A DNA stretch of 64,000 bases. It comes from Stappia sp. TSB10P1A. Its GTDB lineage: Bacteria > Pseudomonadota > Alphaproteobacteria > Rhizobiales > Stappiaceae. The stretch lies in assembly GCF_900185725.1 (NCBI RefSeq), contig NZ_FYAU01000026.1, positions 124,001-188,000 of the forward strand, written 5' to 3'. This document shows, one piece after another, positions 1 through 7,916 of this stretch. The notes under the pieces were generated by a model. That model was not told where the DNA came from. It did no database searches and saw only the letters and a list, made by a program, of their open reading frames with translations. The first letter of the stretch is position 1. Each line of letters starts with the position of its first letter. The translations under genes were made by a program, and so were the position numbers.

Positions 1-270
1 GACAATATCGAGCGCCTGCGCGGCGACATTTCGGCCCTCGCCCAGTCGATCTCCCGCTACGGCTCCGAGAAGACCAGCGAATACAGCGAGCGTGCCAGCA
101 AGGCCGGCAAGGATCTTGCCGATGCCTCGCAGCAGACGCTCGACAGCCTGACCGAGGAGTTGAACCGGCTGGAGCACTCGCTGGCCACGCATGTCCGCCG
201 CAAGCCGCTGCAATCGCTGGGGATTGCCGCCGGCATCGGCTTTCTGGTCGCCCTGCTGTCGCGGCGCTGA
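1..270 (+). CDS. DUF883 (ElaB/YqjD-like) protein, 5' end outside window
   Basis: The reading frame is open from base 1 to a TGA at 268-270, so only the last 89 residues are present. The visible part is a charged helical stretch rich in S, E, K and A, followed by the family hallmark RRKPLQSLGIAAGIGFLVALL and a final arginine pair. This is the C-terminal membrane anchor of DUF883 proteins. E. coli relatives ElaB and YqjD sit in the inner membrane and bind ribosomes in stationary phase. The next gene starts 5 bases downstream, so the two are probably one operon. The promoter lies outside the window. Confidence 0.85.
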   Translation, partial: DNIERLRGDISALAQSISRYGSEKTSEYSERASKAGKDLADASQQTLDSLTEELNRLEHSLATHVRRKPLQSLGIAAGIGFLVALLSRR

Positions 271-275
271 GCGCG

Positions 276-707
276 ATGCTGCGCCTTGCCCCGCTCCTCG
301 CCTCGCTGCTGACGCGCGACCTCGGCGCGGCGCTGCGCCGGCTTCGCCGCTCGGCACTGGTCTGGGCGCTGGCCGGCCTCTTCGCCCTTGCCGCCTATGC
401 GGCGGGGCTGATCGCCGCCGGCCTGGCGCTTGCCACTGTGGTTGCTCCGGCGGCGGCGGCGCTTGCGGTCGGCCTGTCGCAACTGCTGCTCGCCGCGCTG
501 GCGCTCAGTTGGCTCGCCCTCGTCAATGCGCGGGAGCGGCGGCGGCTGAGACACGACGACGGCCACCGGACGCTGGCGACGACGGCGGCGCTCGCCGCCG
601 CCCTGCCCCTCCTCGGCTCGCGCAAGGGGCTGGCGCTGGCGGCGCTCGGCGGTCTGGCGCTGCTGCTCGCCGCAAGACGCGCGGCAGAGGGGCCCGGCCC
701 CGACTGA
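276..707 (+). CDS. Holin-like (phage holin superfamily) small membrane protein
   Basis: A 143-residue protein with an N-terminal amphipathic part containing several arginines and two strongly hydrophobic segments at about residues 25-50 and 52-78. A third, shorter hydrophobic stretch lies near 105-130. Proteins of this size downstream of DUF883 are usually annotated as phage-holin-family (Phage_holin_3_6) and are cellular envelope proteins, not phage remnants. The role is unknown, probably in envelope stress. The start ATG lies 5 bases after the stop of the DUF883 gene. Family assignment rests on size, topology and neighbourhood, not on a diagnostic motif. Confidence 0.65.
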   Translation: MLRLAPLLASLLTRDLGAALRRLRRSALVWALAGLFALAAYAAGLIAAGLALATVVAPAAAALAVGLSQLLLAALALSWLALVNARERRRLRHDDGHRTLATTAALAAALPLLGSRKGLALAALGGLALLLAARRAAEGPGPD

Positions 708-750
708 CGGGCACCTGCGACTGGGGGGGGGCCGGCCAAAGGGAGGGCGG

Positions 751-1347
751 CTAAAGGGCGGAGCCGAACGTCTCCGCTCCCTCGTCCTCGGTCAGTGCCA
801 TCACCTCGCGCAGCCGCGCCCTGGCGCGGTGGACGCGGCTCTTCAGCGTGCCGGTGGCGCAGCCGCAGATCTCCGCCGCCTCCTCGTAGGAGAAGCCGGA
901 GGCGCCGACGAGAATGATCGCCTCGCGCTGGTCGCCCGGCAGCGCGTCGAGCGCGCGGCGCATCTCATGCATGGCGAGCGAGGCGTGCTGCGGCGGCGCC
1001 ACCGCAAGCTGCGCGGCCAGCCGCTCGCCGCTGTCCGGAACCTCGCGCGAGGTCTTGCGCAGCCGGCTGTAGAAGCCGTTGCGCAGGATGCGGAACAGCC
1101 AGGCGCGCATGTTGGAGCCCGGCACGAAGCCGTCCCGGCCGGCCCAGGCCCCCAGCACCGCGTCCTGGACGAGATCGTCGGCAACATCGCTCCGCCCGCA
1201 GAGCGACACGGCGAAGGCGCGCAGGCCCGGCAGTTGCGCCAGCATCTCGCGCCGGAAGTCGGATCCGGATTCGGATCTGGAAGCAGGCGCGGCAGGAGAC
1301 GCCGGCGCGCCCGGCTTTGCTTCGGGCTTTCCGGCGCCGGGCTTCAT
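751..1347 (-). CDS. ecfG: EcfG-type ECF sigma factor of the general stress response
   Basis: A 198-residue ECF sigma factor. A low-complexity Pro/Ala N-terminus is followed by sigma region 2 (DDLVQDAVLGAW, then NMRAWLFRILRN) and region 4 (ALPGDQREAIILVGASGFSYEEAAEICGC split over about residues 140-168, then GTLKSRVHRARARL as the recognition helix). It is expected to direct RNA polymerase to GGAAC-type promoters. Its start overlaps the stop of nepR by one base (TGATG), so the pair is translationally coupled. The divergent neighbour phyR completes the partner-switch module. A second EcfG-like gene lies at 43942-44520. Confidence 0.93.
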   Translation of the reverse strand: MKPGAGKPEAKPGAPASPAAPASRSESGSDFRREMLAQLPGLRAFAVSLCGRSDVADDLVQDAVLGAWAGRDGFVPGSNMRAWLFRILRNGFYSRLRKTSREVPDSGERLAAQLAVAPPQHASLAMHEMRRALDALPGDQREAIILVGASGFSYEEAAEICGCATGTLKSRVHRARARLREVMALTEDEGAETFGSAL

Positions 1348-1556
1348 CACTCGGGGTTCTCCGAGGCCTTCGTCTCCGCCTCGTCGAGCCGGTCGAGCAG
1401 GTCGAGAAAGCGGTCGGGCGTGCCCTCGTCCTGGACGGAATCGTAGAAGTCCCGTAGCCGCTGCATGATCGGGTCGTGGCTCGCCGCCGCCTGTCCCGGC
1501 ATGCCCGCCGGGATGCGCCCCGCGCCCGTTTTCTTCGCTTCCGTCATCGCGCCCAT
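1347..1556 (-). CDS. nepR: NepR anti-sigma factor
   Basis: A 69-residue protein (66 if the ATG at 1547 is used). The core is LRDFYDSVQDEG then TPDRFLDLLDRLDEAE, the helix-loop-helix by which NepR holds EcfG. Phosphorylated PhyR mimics the sigma factor and takes NepR away. The extension before this core is basic and disordered. It is co-transcribed with ecfG, with overlapping stop and start. I found no properly spaced EcfG promoter upstream on this strand: a GGAAC on the minus strand at 1682-1686 has no GTT at the right distance. A second NepR-like segment occurs at 53924-54412. Confidence 0.9.
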   Translation of the reverse strand: MGAMTEAKKTGAGRIPAGMPGQAAASHDPIMQRLRDFYDSVQDEGTPDRFLDLLDRLDEAETKASENPE

Positions 1557-1619
1557 CCGGTTCAAAGCCCCGCCGCCAGTATAGGCCAAGCGGCGAAGCC
1601 AAAAAAAGGGACGCGGCAG

Positions 1620-1644
1620 GGAACTTTCTCCCGCCGATTGCGTT
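1620..1644 (+). promoter_or_regulatory. EcfG-type promoter of phyR
   Basis: GGAAC at 1620-1624 and GTT at 1642-1644 with a 17-base spacer match the alphaproteobacterial EcfG/RpoE2 consensus. The site lies 45 bases before the phyR start, so phyR is probably autoregulated by the sigma factor it releases. Confidence 0.8.
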
Positions 1645-1688
1645 AGCCTTGCTGTTGAATGTCCGGACGGGCAGACAGGGAGTTCCAC

Positions 1689-2483
1689 ATGCCACTTTCC
1701 ACCCGCATTGCGTCCCATCTCCCCTACTTGCGTCGATACGCAAGAGCGGTGACGGGATCGCAGCAATCGGGCGATGCCTATGTCGCCGCCACTCTGGAGA
1801 CGCTGATCGCGGATGTCTCCTCCTTCCCGCAGACCAGCAGCGATCGCGTGTCCCTGTACAAGGTCTTCGCCGCGGTCTTCGGCTCCGTCCGGATGGACCT
1901 GCCGCCGAGCGACTCGCCCTTCGCCTGGGAGCGGCGGGCCAGCGCCAACCTTGCCGCGCTCCCCTCGTCGGAGCGCCAGGCCTTCCTGCTCACCTCCGTC
2001 GAGGGCTTCACGCCCGAGGAGACGGCGCAGATCCTCGACGTCGCCGTCGAGGACGTCGACCTGCTGCTGGCGGAGGCGGCGCGCAACATCTCCCGCCAGA
2101 TCGCCACCGACATCCTGATCATCGAGGACGAACCGCTGATCGCCATGGATATCGAGCATATCGTGACGGAACTCGGCCACCGGGTCAGCGGCGTCGCCCG
2201 CACCCACAAGGAGGCGGTCGAGCTGTTCGCGCGGACAAGGCCGCGGATGATCCTCGCCGATATCCAGCTCGCCGACGGCAGCTCCGGCATCGATGCGGTC
2301 AACGACATCCTCAAGAGCGAGCCGATGCCGGCGATCTTCATCACCGCCTTCCCCGAGCGGCTGCTGACCGGCGAGCGGCCCGAGCCGGCCTTCCTGATCA
2401 CCAAGCCGTTCAACCCCGACATGGTCCGCGCCCTGATCAGCCAGGCGCTGTTCTTCGATCAGACGGTCGAGGCTGCCGCCTGA
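1689..2483 (+). CDS. phyR: PhyR anti-anti-sigma response regulator
   Basis: A 264-residue PhyR. The N-terminal half (about 1-125) is sigma-like, with the degenerate region-4 motif LPSSERQAFLLTSVEGFTPE. The C-terminal half (about 141-255) is a receiver: acidic pair in LIIEDEPL, phospho-acceptor Asp191 in ILADIQLAD, Thr219 in FITAF and Lys239 in ITKPF. This ITKPF-type receiver (FATGUY group) is typical of PhyR. Phosphorylation exposes the sigma mimic, which sequesters NepR. The start at 1689 has GGGAG 6 bases upstream; a longer in-frame start at 1659 has none. The HWE kinase at 36666 is a candidate phospho-donor. Confidence 0.95.
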   Translation: MPLSTRIASHLPYLRRYARAVTGSQQSGDAYVAATLETLIADVSSFPQTSSDRVSLYKVFAAVFGSVRMDLPPSDSPFAWERRASANLAALPSSERQAFLLTSVEGFTPEETAQILDVAVEDVDLLLAEAARNISRQIATDILIIEDEPLIAMDIEHIVTELGHRVSGVARTHKEAVELFARTRPRMILADIQLADGSSGIDAVNDILKSEPMPAIFITAFPERLLTGERPEPAFLITKPFNPDMVRALISQALFFDQTVEAAA

Positions 2484-2506
2484 TTGGGCCTGTCGCCCTC
2501 CCCCCG

Positions 2507-2538
2507 CCCCGCGCCGCCTGCCTGCGGCGCGGGGTTTT
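2507..2538 (+). terminator. Rho-independent terminator after phyR
   Basis: An 11-bp perfect GC stem (arms 2507-2517 and 2524-2534, 6-base loop) is followed by TTTT at 2535-2538. It lies 23 bases after the phyR stop and ends the plus-strand transcript before the convergent csbD gene. Confidence 0.8.
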
Positions 2539-2571
2539 CCGTGCGGGCGGCTGCCCGCGAGGCCGGAGGTG

Positions 2572-2769
2572 TTACGGCCGCTCCAGCCAGTCGTCGACCT
2601 CGCGCCGGGCGTGTTCCTCGGCCACCCCGTAGCGCTCCTGGATCTTGCCGACGAGCTGCTTCTGGTTGCCGGCGATGACGTCGAGGTCGTCGCCGGTGAG
2701 CTGTCCCCAGCGCGCCTGCACCTTGCCCTTGAATTGCTCCCAATTGCCTTCGATCTGGTTCCAGTTCAT
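2572..2769 (-). CDS. CsbD-family stress protein
   Basis: A 65-residue hydrophilic protein opening MNWNQIEGNWEQFKGK and containing WGQLTGDDLDVIAGN and LVGKIQERYG, the whole CsbD-like domain. CsbD proteins are abundant stress-induced proteins (sigma-B dependent in Bacillus) of unknown biochemical role. The start at 2769 has AGGAG 9 bases upstream; an upstream in-frame start at 2850 has no ribosome site and lies before the predicted transcription start. An EcfG-type promoter lies at 2820-2844. Confidence 0.93.
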   Translation of the reverse strand: MNWNQIEGNWEQFKGKVQARWGQLTGDDLDVIAGNQKQLVGKIQERYGVAEEHARREVDDWLERP

Positions 2770-2819
2770 GAAACTCTCCTGTGTTTGCGCAAGACCGCGA
2801 GCCGATCTCGCCTGAGGTG

Positions 2820-2844
2820 AACCCGCGTTTCGGAAAAAGGTTCC
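2820..2844 (-). promoter_or_regulatory. EcfG-type promoter of csbD
   Basis: Read on the minus strand, GGAAC (2844-2840) and GTT (2822-2820) are separated by 17 bases. The start codon of csbD is about 50 bases downstream. Confidence 0.8.
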
Positions 2845-2892
2845 GGGCAAGGCTCATGGGTGAGGCTCAGGGGCGAGGCTCAGGGCGCGGAC

Positions 2893-2917
2893 GGAACCCG
2901 ATCCCGCACCGCGCGTT
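2893..2917 (+). promoter_or_regulatory. EcfG-type promoter of the AI-2E-family permease gene
   Basis: GGAAC at 2893-2897 and GTT at 2915-2917, spacer 17. It diverges from the csbD promoter. It places the transcription start near 2927, which argues that translation of the permease begins after this point. Confidence 0.72.
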
Positions 2918-2963
2918 ACCTGCCCAGCGGTCCGTTGCCGGCGAGCGGCGCGGAGGCCGGGCC

Positions 2964-4094
2964 TTGCACGAGGACCGGCCCGGCGTGGCGCCGACGCCTG
3001 GCACGCGGGATGAACGCGCCTTGTCGGCACCGGACCTGGAAACGCTGCTTGCGAACGCCGCGCGCCTGGCGCTGGTCGTGATCGGCCTGCTCGCCCTGAT
3101 CGCCGCGCTGGAATACGCCCGGATGATCCTGGCGCCGGTCTTCCTCGCCGTGGTGATCGGGCTGATGTTCGGCCCGCTCTCCGACAGGATCGAGCGGTTC
3201 GGCATCCCCACCTGGATCTCGGCGCTCGGCGTCGTCGCCCTGTTCCTGTCGCTGATCGCCATGACCGGAACCGCCTTCGCCGTGCCGCTGTCCGACTGGA
3301 TGGACAAGCTGCCCGACATCTGGGCCAGGCTGCAGTCGCAGCTCACCACCTGGAAGGGGCTGGTCGCCTCCTTCGGCGGCATGCAGGAGGAGCTGCGCTC
3401 GGCGCTCGGCCAGAGCACCGGCATGAAGGTCGACGTCGACAGCACCTCGCCGGTGGAGAGCGCCGTCTATTTCGCCCCCGCCTTCATGGCCCAGGTGATC
3501 CTGTTCCTCGCCAGCATGTATTTCTTCATCGCCACCCGGAAGCAGTTTCGCGAAACCGTGCTGTGGCTCTGCCCGACGTCGGCGCTGCGCCAGAGCGCCC
3601 GCCGCATCTTCAACGATGTCGAGGCGCGGGTGTCGCGCTACCTCTTGTCGATCACGGCGGTGAACATCGGCCTCGGCATCAGCGTCTCGCTCGCCCTGTG
3701 GGCGATCGGCGTGCCCTCGCCGATGCTGTGGGGCCTGCTGGCCGGGGTGCTCAACTATGTCATCTATATCGGCCCGGCGGTGATGGCGCTGCTGCTGACC
3801 GGCGTCGGCCTTGCCACCTCCGACACCACCGCCGGCATCCTCGCCCCGCCGCTGGTCTTCCTGACGCTCAACCTGATCGAGGCGCAATTCGCCACGCCCG
3901 CCGTGCTCGGCCGCACGATGACGCTGAACCCTTTCGTGGTGCTGCTCGCCATCGCCCTGTGGATCTGGCTGTGGGGGCCGGTCGGCGGCTTCATCGCCGT
4001 GCCCTCGCTGCTCATTGTCGAGACGGTGCTGATCAACATCCTGCCGCTGCGCGAGCTGGAGGAGATGCCGCCGGGGACCTCCGCGCCTGGCTAG
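2964..4094 (+). CDS. AI-2E-family (DUF20) membrane transporter
   Basis: About 376 residues in the AI-2E/TqsA/PerM family: an N-terminal pair of membrane helices (ALVVIGLLALIAALEYARM, then VFLAVVIGLMFGPL), a central soluble stretch, and four to five C-terminal helices ending LWIWLWGPVGGFIAVPSLL. These proteins export autoinducer-2-like signals or act as ion antiporters; the substrate here is unknown. The start is uncertain. The open frame reaches back to 2781, but the promoter at 2893-2917 excludes that. TTG 2964 has GGAGG 7 bases upstream, and GTG 2985 or TTG 3021 remain possible. A second family member lies at 54409-55518. Confidence 0.85.
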   Translation: MHEDRPGVAPTPGTRDERALSAPDLETLLANAARLALVVIGLLALIAALEYARMILAPVFLAVVIGLMFGPLSDRIERFGIPTWISALGVVALFLSLIAMTGTAFAVPLSDWMDKLPDIWARLQSQLTTWKGLVASFGGMQEELRSALGQSTGMKVDVDSTSPVESAVYFAPAFMAQVILFLASMYFFIATRKQFRETVLWLCPTSALRQSARRIFNDVEARVSRYLLSITAVNIGLGISVSLALWAIGVPSPMLWGLLAGVLNYVIYIGPAVMALLLTGVGLATSDTTAGILAPPLVFLTLNLIEAQFATPAVLGRTMTLNPFVVLLAIALWIWLWGPVGGFIAVPSLLIVETVLINILPLRELEEMPPGTSAPG

Positions 4095-4108
4095 GGTCAG
4101 GACCCTAG
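4091..4108. terminator. Palindrome holding both stop codons of convergent genes
   Basis: CTAGGGTC-AG-GACCCTAG forms an 8-bp hairpin. The left arm contains the TAG stop of the permease (4092-4094) and the right arm the TAG stop of the minus-strand oxidase (4107-4105). It probably serves as a short bidirectional terminator. A diverged copy is at 21481-21498. Confidence 0.5.
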
Positions 4109-5409
4109 AGGCCCAGCCGGTCGCGGATCCGGTAGACCAGCACCGAGGGCGCCAGGAACCAGGGATCGCCGGAATAGAGCGGCCGGGTCTGGAAGGCGAG
4201 CCCGTCGAAGGCCGTCGCGCCTTGTGCCAGTCCCGCCGCCTGCTGGCCGATCCGCATGCCGAGATAGCCGGCCATGCCGACGCCCGAGCCGCAATAGCCC
4301 ATCGCGTAATGCAGCCCCTCGTCATTGCCCACATGCATCAGTTCGTCGAACGTATAGGCGACGAAGCCCATCCAGGAATGGGAGACGCGCACGGACGCCA
4401 GTTGCGGAAACAGGCGCACGAGTTCGGCATGCAGCTTCACCGCGCTGCGGCGCGGATCGGTCTCCGACAGCGACACCCGGCCGCCGAACAGGATGCGGCG
4501 GCGATCCGGCGAGGGGCGGTAGTAATAGACCAGCTTGCGGCTGTCGGAGAGGATGCGGTTCGTCGGCATCACCTCGTCGATCAGCCCGTCCGGCAGCTCT
4601 TCCGTCGCAATGACATAGGAGCCGATGGGAATGACCCGGCGCCGGTGAAAGGGGCTGAGCGGCCCGCTATAGCCGTTGGTCGCCAGCACCACGCGCTGCG
4701 CCCGCACCTCGCCGCGCGGCGTCATCAGGCGAAAGCCGCCGCTCGCCCGCTCCAGCCGCTCGACCGGACAGCGGGAGACGATGCGCGCGCCGGCCCGCCG
4801 GGCAACGCCGAGAAGCCCGGCGTGATAGCGGCCCGGATCGAGGCTGGCATGACGCGGCAGCACCATGCCGCCGTGATAGGCGCGGGTGCCGAGTTCGGCC
4901 GGCAGGTCTTCAGGCGAGACCGCATAGGCGCCGGTGTCGAGCACCGGATGCGGGCTCCGGCAGGCCTCCACCATCGCCTGATAGCGCCGCCGCGTATGGG
5001 CGCCGTGGAAGCGGCCGCAGACCGAGAAGGCGCAGTCGATGCCCTCGTCCGCGACAAAGCGGGCGACATGGTCGAGCGAGGCCTGGCCCTCCTTGAGGAT
5101 GGCGACGGCGCGCTCGCGGCCATGGCGCCGCGTCAGGGTGCCGAAGTCCGGCTTCACCGAGGTCGAGATCTGCCCGCCATTGCGGGTGCTGCAACCCCAG
5201 CCCGCCGCCTCCGCATCGAGCACCAGGGTCGAGGCGCCGGCGCGGGCGGTGGCAAGTGCCGCATGCAGCCCGGTATAGCCGGCGCCGATCACCGCGATAT
5301 CGACCTTTGCCGGCAAGGGCTCGGCCTCAGACGGGTCGGCCGGTGCAAGCGGCGCCCCATCCCACCAATAGGGCTGAGGGCGGAAATCGGGCGTGAAGAG
5401 ATCGCTCAT
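4105..5409 (-). CDS. FAD-dependent amine/amino-acid oxidase (DAO family, PuuB-like)
   Basis: A 434-residue flavoprotein. The FAD-binding motif VDIAVIGAGYTGLHAALATA is at about residues 36-55, followed by GWGCSTRNGGQ, the loop typical of gamma-glutamylputrescine oxidase-like enzymes, and a C-terminal HVGNDEGLHYAMGYCGSGVGM. Known members oxidise N-substituted amines or amino acids to an aldehyde or keto acid plus ammonia and hydrogen peroxide. It is the last gene of a minus-strand operon and overlaps the GMC gene by four bases (ATGA). Together with the Pot-type importer this points to catabolism of an amine. The exact substrate cannot be read from the sequence. Confidence 0.85.
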   Translation of the reverse strand: MSDLFTPDFRPQPYWWDGAPLAPADPSEAEPLPAKVDIAVIGAGYTGLHAALATARAGASTLVLDAEAAGWGCSTRNGGQISTSVKPDFGTLTRRHGRERAVAILKEGQASLDHVARFVADEGIDCAFSVCGRFHGAHTRRRYQAMVEACRSPHPVLDTGAYAVSPEDLPAELGTRAYHGGMVLPRHASLDPGRYHAGLLGVARRAGARIVSRCPVERLERASGGFRLMTPRGEVRAQRVVLATNGYSGPLSPFHRRRVIPIGSYVIATEELPDGLIDEVMPTNRILSDSRKLVYYYRPSPDRRRILFGGRVSLSETDPRRSAVKLHAELVRLFPQLASVRVSHSWMGFVAYTFDELMHVGNDEGLHYAMGYCGSGVGMAGYLGMRIGQQAAGLAQGATAFDGLAFQTRPLYSGDPWFLAPSVLVYRIRDRLGL

Positions 5410-7034
5410 GCGCTGCCCTCCGCGTGATCCTCAAGGATCATGTCTGCTCCCTTTTCGCCGACCATGATCGCCGGCGCATTGGTGTTGCCGGAGGTGACCG
5501 TCGGGAAGATCGAGGCGTCCACCACCCGCAACCCGGCAAGGCCGTGGACGCGCAGGCGCGCGTCGACCACGTCGACCGACGGGTCCGGCCCCATGCGGCA
5601 AGTGCTCACCGGATGGAACACGGTGCCCGAGCGGGCGCGGATATCGGCGATGAGATCCTCTTCCGATTGCACATGCGGACCGGGGCGGATCTCCGCCTCG
5701 ATCACCGAGGCGAAGGCGGGCGTTGCCGCCATCTCGCGCAGGAACCGCGCCCCCTCCAGCATTTCCTGCAAGTCGTGATTGGTCGAAAGGTAGTTGGGGT
5801 GGATCGCCGGCGGCGCGAACGGATCGGCCGAGCGCAGTTCCAGATGGCCGCGGCTGGTCGGGCGCGTCGGCTGGATGCCGAGCAGGAAGCCGGGGAACGG
5901 GTCCGGGCTCATCAAGGGCCGCTTGCCGGGCGGCGCCTTGGTGTAGCTGACCGGCGAGAAGAAGAGCTGCATGTTCGGCCGGGCAAGCTCCGGCCGGGTG
6001 CGGAAGAAGCCGCCGCCCTGGTTGACGCCGAGCGACAGCGGCCCGCGCCGCGCCAGCACGTAGCGCAAGCCGTGCCACAGCTTGCCGTGAAGCGGGCCGA
6101 GCTGCTGGTTCAGCGTCGGCACCTTCGAGCGGTAAAGATAGTCGAGGCCGAGATGGTCCTGCAGGTGGCGGCCGACACCGGGCAGGTCGTGCAGCACGGC
6201 AACGCCCCGTTCCGCCAGCAGCGCGCCCGGCCCGACGCCGGAGAGCTGCAGCAGATGCGGCGAGTTGACCGCCCCGGCGGCAAGGATCACCTCGCGCCCG
6301 GCCCGCGCCACATGAAGCCGGCCCTTGCGCCGATACTCGACGCCGACCGCCCGCCGCCCCTCGAACAGGATACGCGTTGCATGGGCACGGGTCTCGACGC
6401 GCAGGTTCGCCCGCCCGCGCGCCGGGTGCAGATAGGCGCGCGCCGCCGACATGCGAAAGCCGCCCTTCGCCGTGTTCTGGTAGAGCCCGACGCCCTCCTG
6501 GTCGGCGCCGTTGAAGTCGGGATTGCGCGCAAGGCCCGCCTGCTCGCCGGCCGCGAGATAGGTCTGGCAGAGCGGATGCAGGTCGCGCGCCATGGTCGCG
6601 ACATGCAGCGGCCCCTCGCCGCCGCGCCAGGCATCGGCACCGGCATCGTTGGTCTCCGCCTTGCGGAAATAGGGCAGCACGTCGTCCCAGCCCCAGCCGG
6701 GATTGCCCATCGCCTTCCAGTCCTCGAAGTCCTGGTGCTGGCCGCGGATATAGACCATGGCGTTGATCGAGGAGGAGCCGCCGAGCACCTTGCCGCGCGG
6801 CCAGTAGGACGGCCGCCCGCCAAGGCCCGGGTCCGGCTCGGTCATGTACATCCAGTTGATGCGCCTGTCGTAGAAGGCCTTGCCGTAGCCGATCGGCACC
6901 CAGATCCAGAAGTTGAGGTCGCTGCCGCCGGCCTCCAGCAGCAGGACGCTGTGGCGCCCTCCGGCGCTCAGACGGTCGGCCAGCACGCAGCCGGCCGAGC
7001 CGGCACCCACGATGATGAAATCGACGTCGGACAT
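5406..7034 (-). CDS. GMC-family alcohol/choline dehydrogenase
   Basis: A 542-residue GMC oxidoreductase. The ADP-binding fold DFIIVGAGSAGCVLADRLS is at residues 5-23, the GMC signature YWPRGKVLGGSSSINAMVYI at about 77-96, and the catalytic-end FHPVSTCRMG near 478 carries the active-site His. BetA- and AlkJ-type relatives oxidise primary alcohols such as choline at the membrane. It lies 17 bases downstream of a permease gene and overlaps the oxidase gene. An aldehyde product would suit the aldehyde dehydrogenase at 14102-15595. Family is certain, substrate is not. Confidence 0.9.
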   Translation of the reverse strand: MSDVDFIIVGAGSAGCVLADRLSAGGRHSVLLLEAGGSDLNFWIWVPIGYGKAFYDRRINWMYMTEPDPGLGGRPSYWPRGKVLGGSSSINAMVYIRGQHQDFEDWKAMGNPGWGWDDVLPYFRKAETNDAGADAWRGGEGPLHVATMARDLHPLCQTYLAAGEQAGLARNPDFNGADQEGVGLYQNTAKGGFRMSAARAYLHPARGRANLRVETRAHATRILFEGRRAVGVEYRRKGRLHVARAGREVILAAGAVNSPHLLQLSGVGPGALLAERGVAVLHDLPGVGRHLQDHLGLDYLYRSKVPTLNQQLGPLHGKLWHGLRYVLARRGPLSLGVNQGGGFFRTRPELARPNMQLFFSPVSYTKAPPGKRPLMSPDPFPGFLLGIQPTRPTSRGHLELRSADPFAPPAIHPNYLSTNHDLQEMLEGARFLREMAATPAFASVIEAEIRPGPHVQSEEDLIADIRARSGTVFHPVSTCRMGPDPSVDVVDARLRVHGLAGLRVVDASIFPTVTSGNTNAPAIMVGEKGADMILEDHAEGSA

Positions 7035-7051
7035 GACGGCAGGACCCGCCT

Positions 7052-7912
7052 TCAGGTGGTGGACTTGTCCCTTTGCACGGCGATGGAAACCAGCGCCAGC
7101 AGCCCGGACCCGAGCATCAGGACGAAGGAGACCGCGTTCAGCACCGGCGTCGAGCCGACCTTCACCATGCGGTCATACATGGTGACCGTCAGCGGCGCTT
7201 CGGAGCCGACGAGGAACAGGGTGGTGTTGAAATTCTCGAAGGAGACGAGGAAGGCGACGATGCCGGCGGCGATCATCGCCGGGCGCAGGAAGGGCAGCGT
7301 CACCGTGGCCAGCACCCGCGCCCGGCTGGCGCCGAGATTGAGCGCCGCTTCCTCCATGGCGATGTCGAATTTCCGCAGCCGCGCGATGATCACCAGCGAG
7401 GTGATCGTGGTGATGAAGGAGAACTGGCCGAGCACGACAAGGGCGATGCCCGGCCGCAGGATGGAGAGCTCGATGCCGGTCGCCCGCTCGATGGAATTGG
7501 CGACCGTGCTCGCCAGCACCAGGATCGAGATGCCGAGGATGACGCCGGGAATGACCAGCGGCAGCACCATGACGATATAGAGCGCGTTCTTGCCCCTGAA
7601 CGTGCCGCGCACGAACAGGAAGGCGTTGCAGGTGCCGACAAAGACCGAGAGCAGCGACACGAACGAGGCGATGACGAAGGAATAATACAGCCCGCGCAGC
7701 AGCCGGCGGTCGTGGAACATGCCGAGCTTCGGCTCGCTGTCGGAGAAGAACCAGTCCAGCGTGAAGCCCTGCCAGGGGAGCGCGGGAAACAGGGAATCGT
7801 TGAAGGCGAAGGTGCCGGCGGCGACCAGCGGCGCCGCCAGGAAGACGAAGAAGGCCGCGAGATACAGCCGGTAGCCGATCAGGAACAGGCCGGAGCGGGA
7901 GGTGTCGATCAT
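7052..7912 (-). CDS. Pot-type ABC transporter permease (PotC-like)
   Basis: A 286-residue inner-membrane protein with six hydrophobic segments and the cytoplasmic EAA loop EEAALNLGASRARVLATVTLP near residues 195-215, which docks with the ATPase. It pairs with the permease 4 bases upstream (7917-8789). The arrangement of binding protein, ATPase, permease, permease follows the spermidine/putrescine family, which in alphaproteobacteria also imports opines, betaines and amino-acid derivatives. It is followed in the operon by two catabolic flavoenzymes, so the imported compound is probably their substrate. Confidence 0.9.
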   Translation of the reverse strand: MIDTSRSGLFLIGYRLYLAAFFVFLAAPLVAAGTFAFNDSLFPALPWQGFTLDWFFSDSEPKLGMFHDRRLLRGLYYSFVIASFVSLLSVFVGTCNAFLFVRGTFRGKNALYIVMVLPLVIPGVILGISILVLASTVANSIERATGIELSILRPGIALVVLGQFSFITTITSLVIIARLRKFDIAMEEAALNLGASRARVLATVTLPFLRPAMIAAGIVAFLVSFENFNTTLFLVGSEAPLTVTMYDRMVKVGSTPVLNAVSFVLMLGSGLLALVSIAVQRDKSTT

Positions 7913-7916
7913 CGTC

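Noticed and set aside
276-707. Prophage remnant because of the holin-like protein
   Set aside because: No other phage gene is near, and the DUF883 plus holin-like pair is a normal chromosomal arrangement.
1662-1686. A GGAAC on the minus strand at 1686-1682 as a promoter for nepR-ecfG
   Set aside because: No GTT or TT occurs at 17-19 bases, so it does not fit the EcfG promoter; how nepR-ecfG is transcribed remains open.
2781-2963. N-terminal extension of the AI-2E-family gene back to 2781 or 2856
   Set aside because: It would start before the predicted transcription start (about 2927) and overlaps the csbD promoter.
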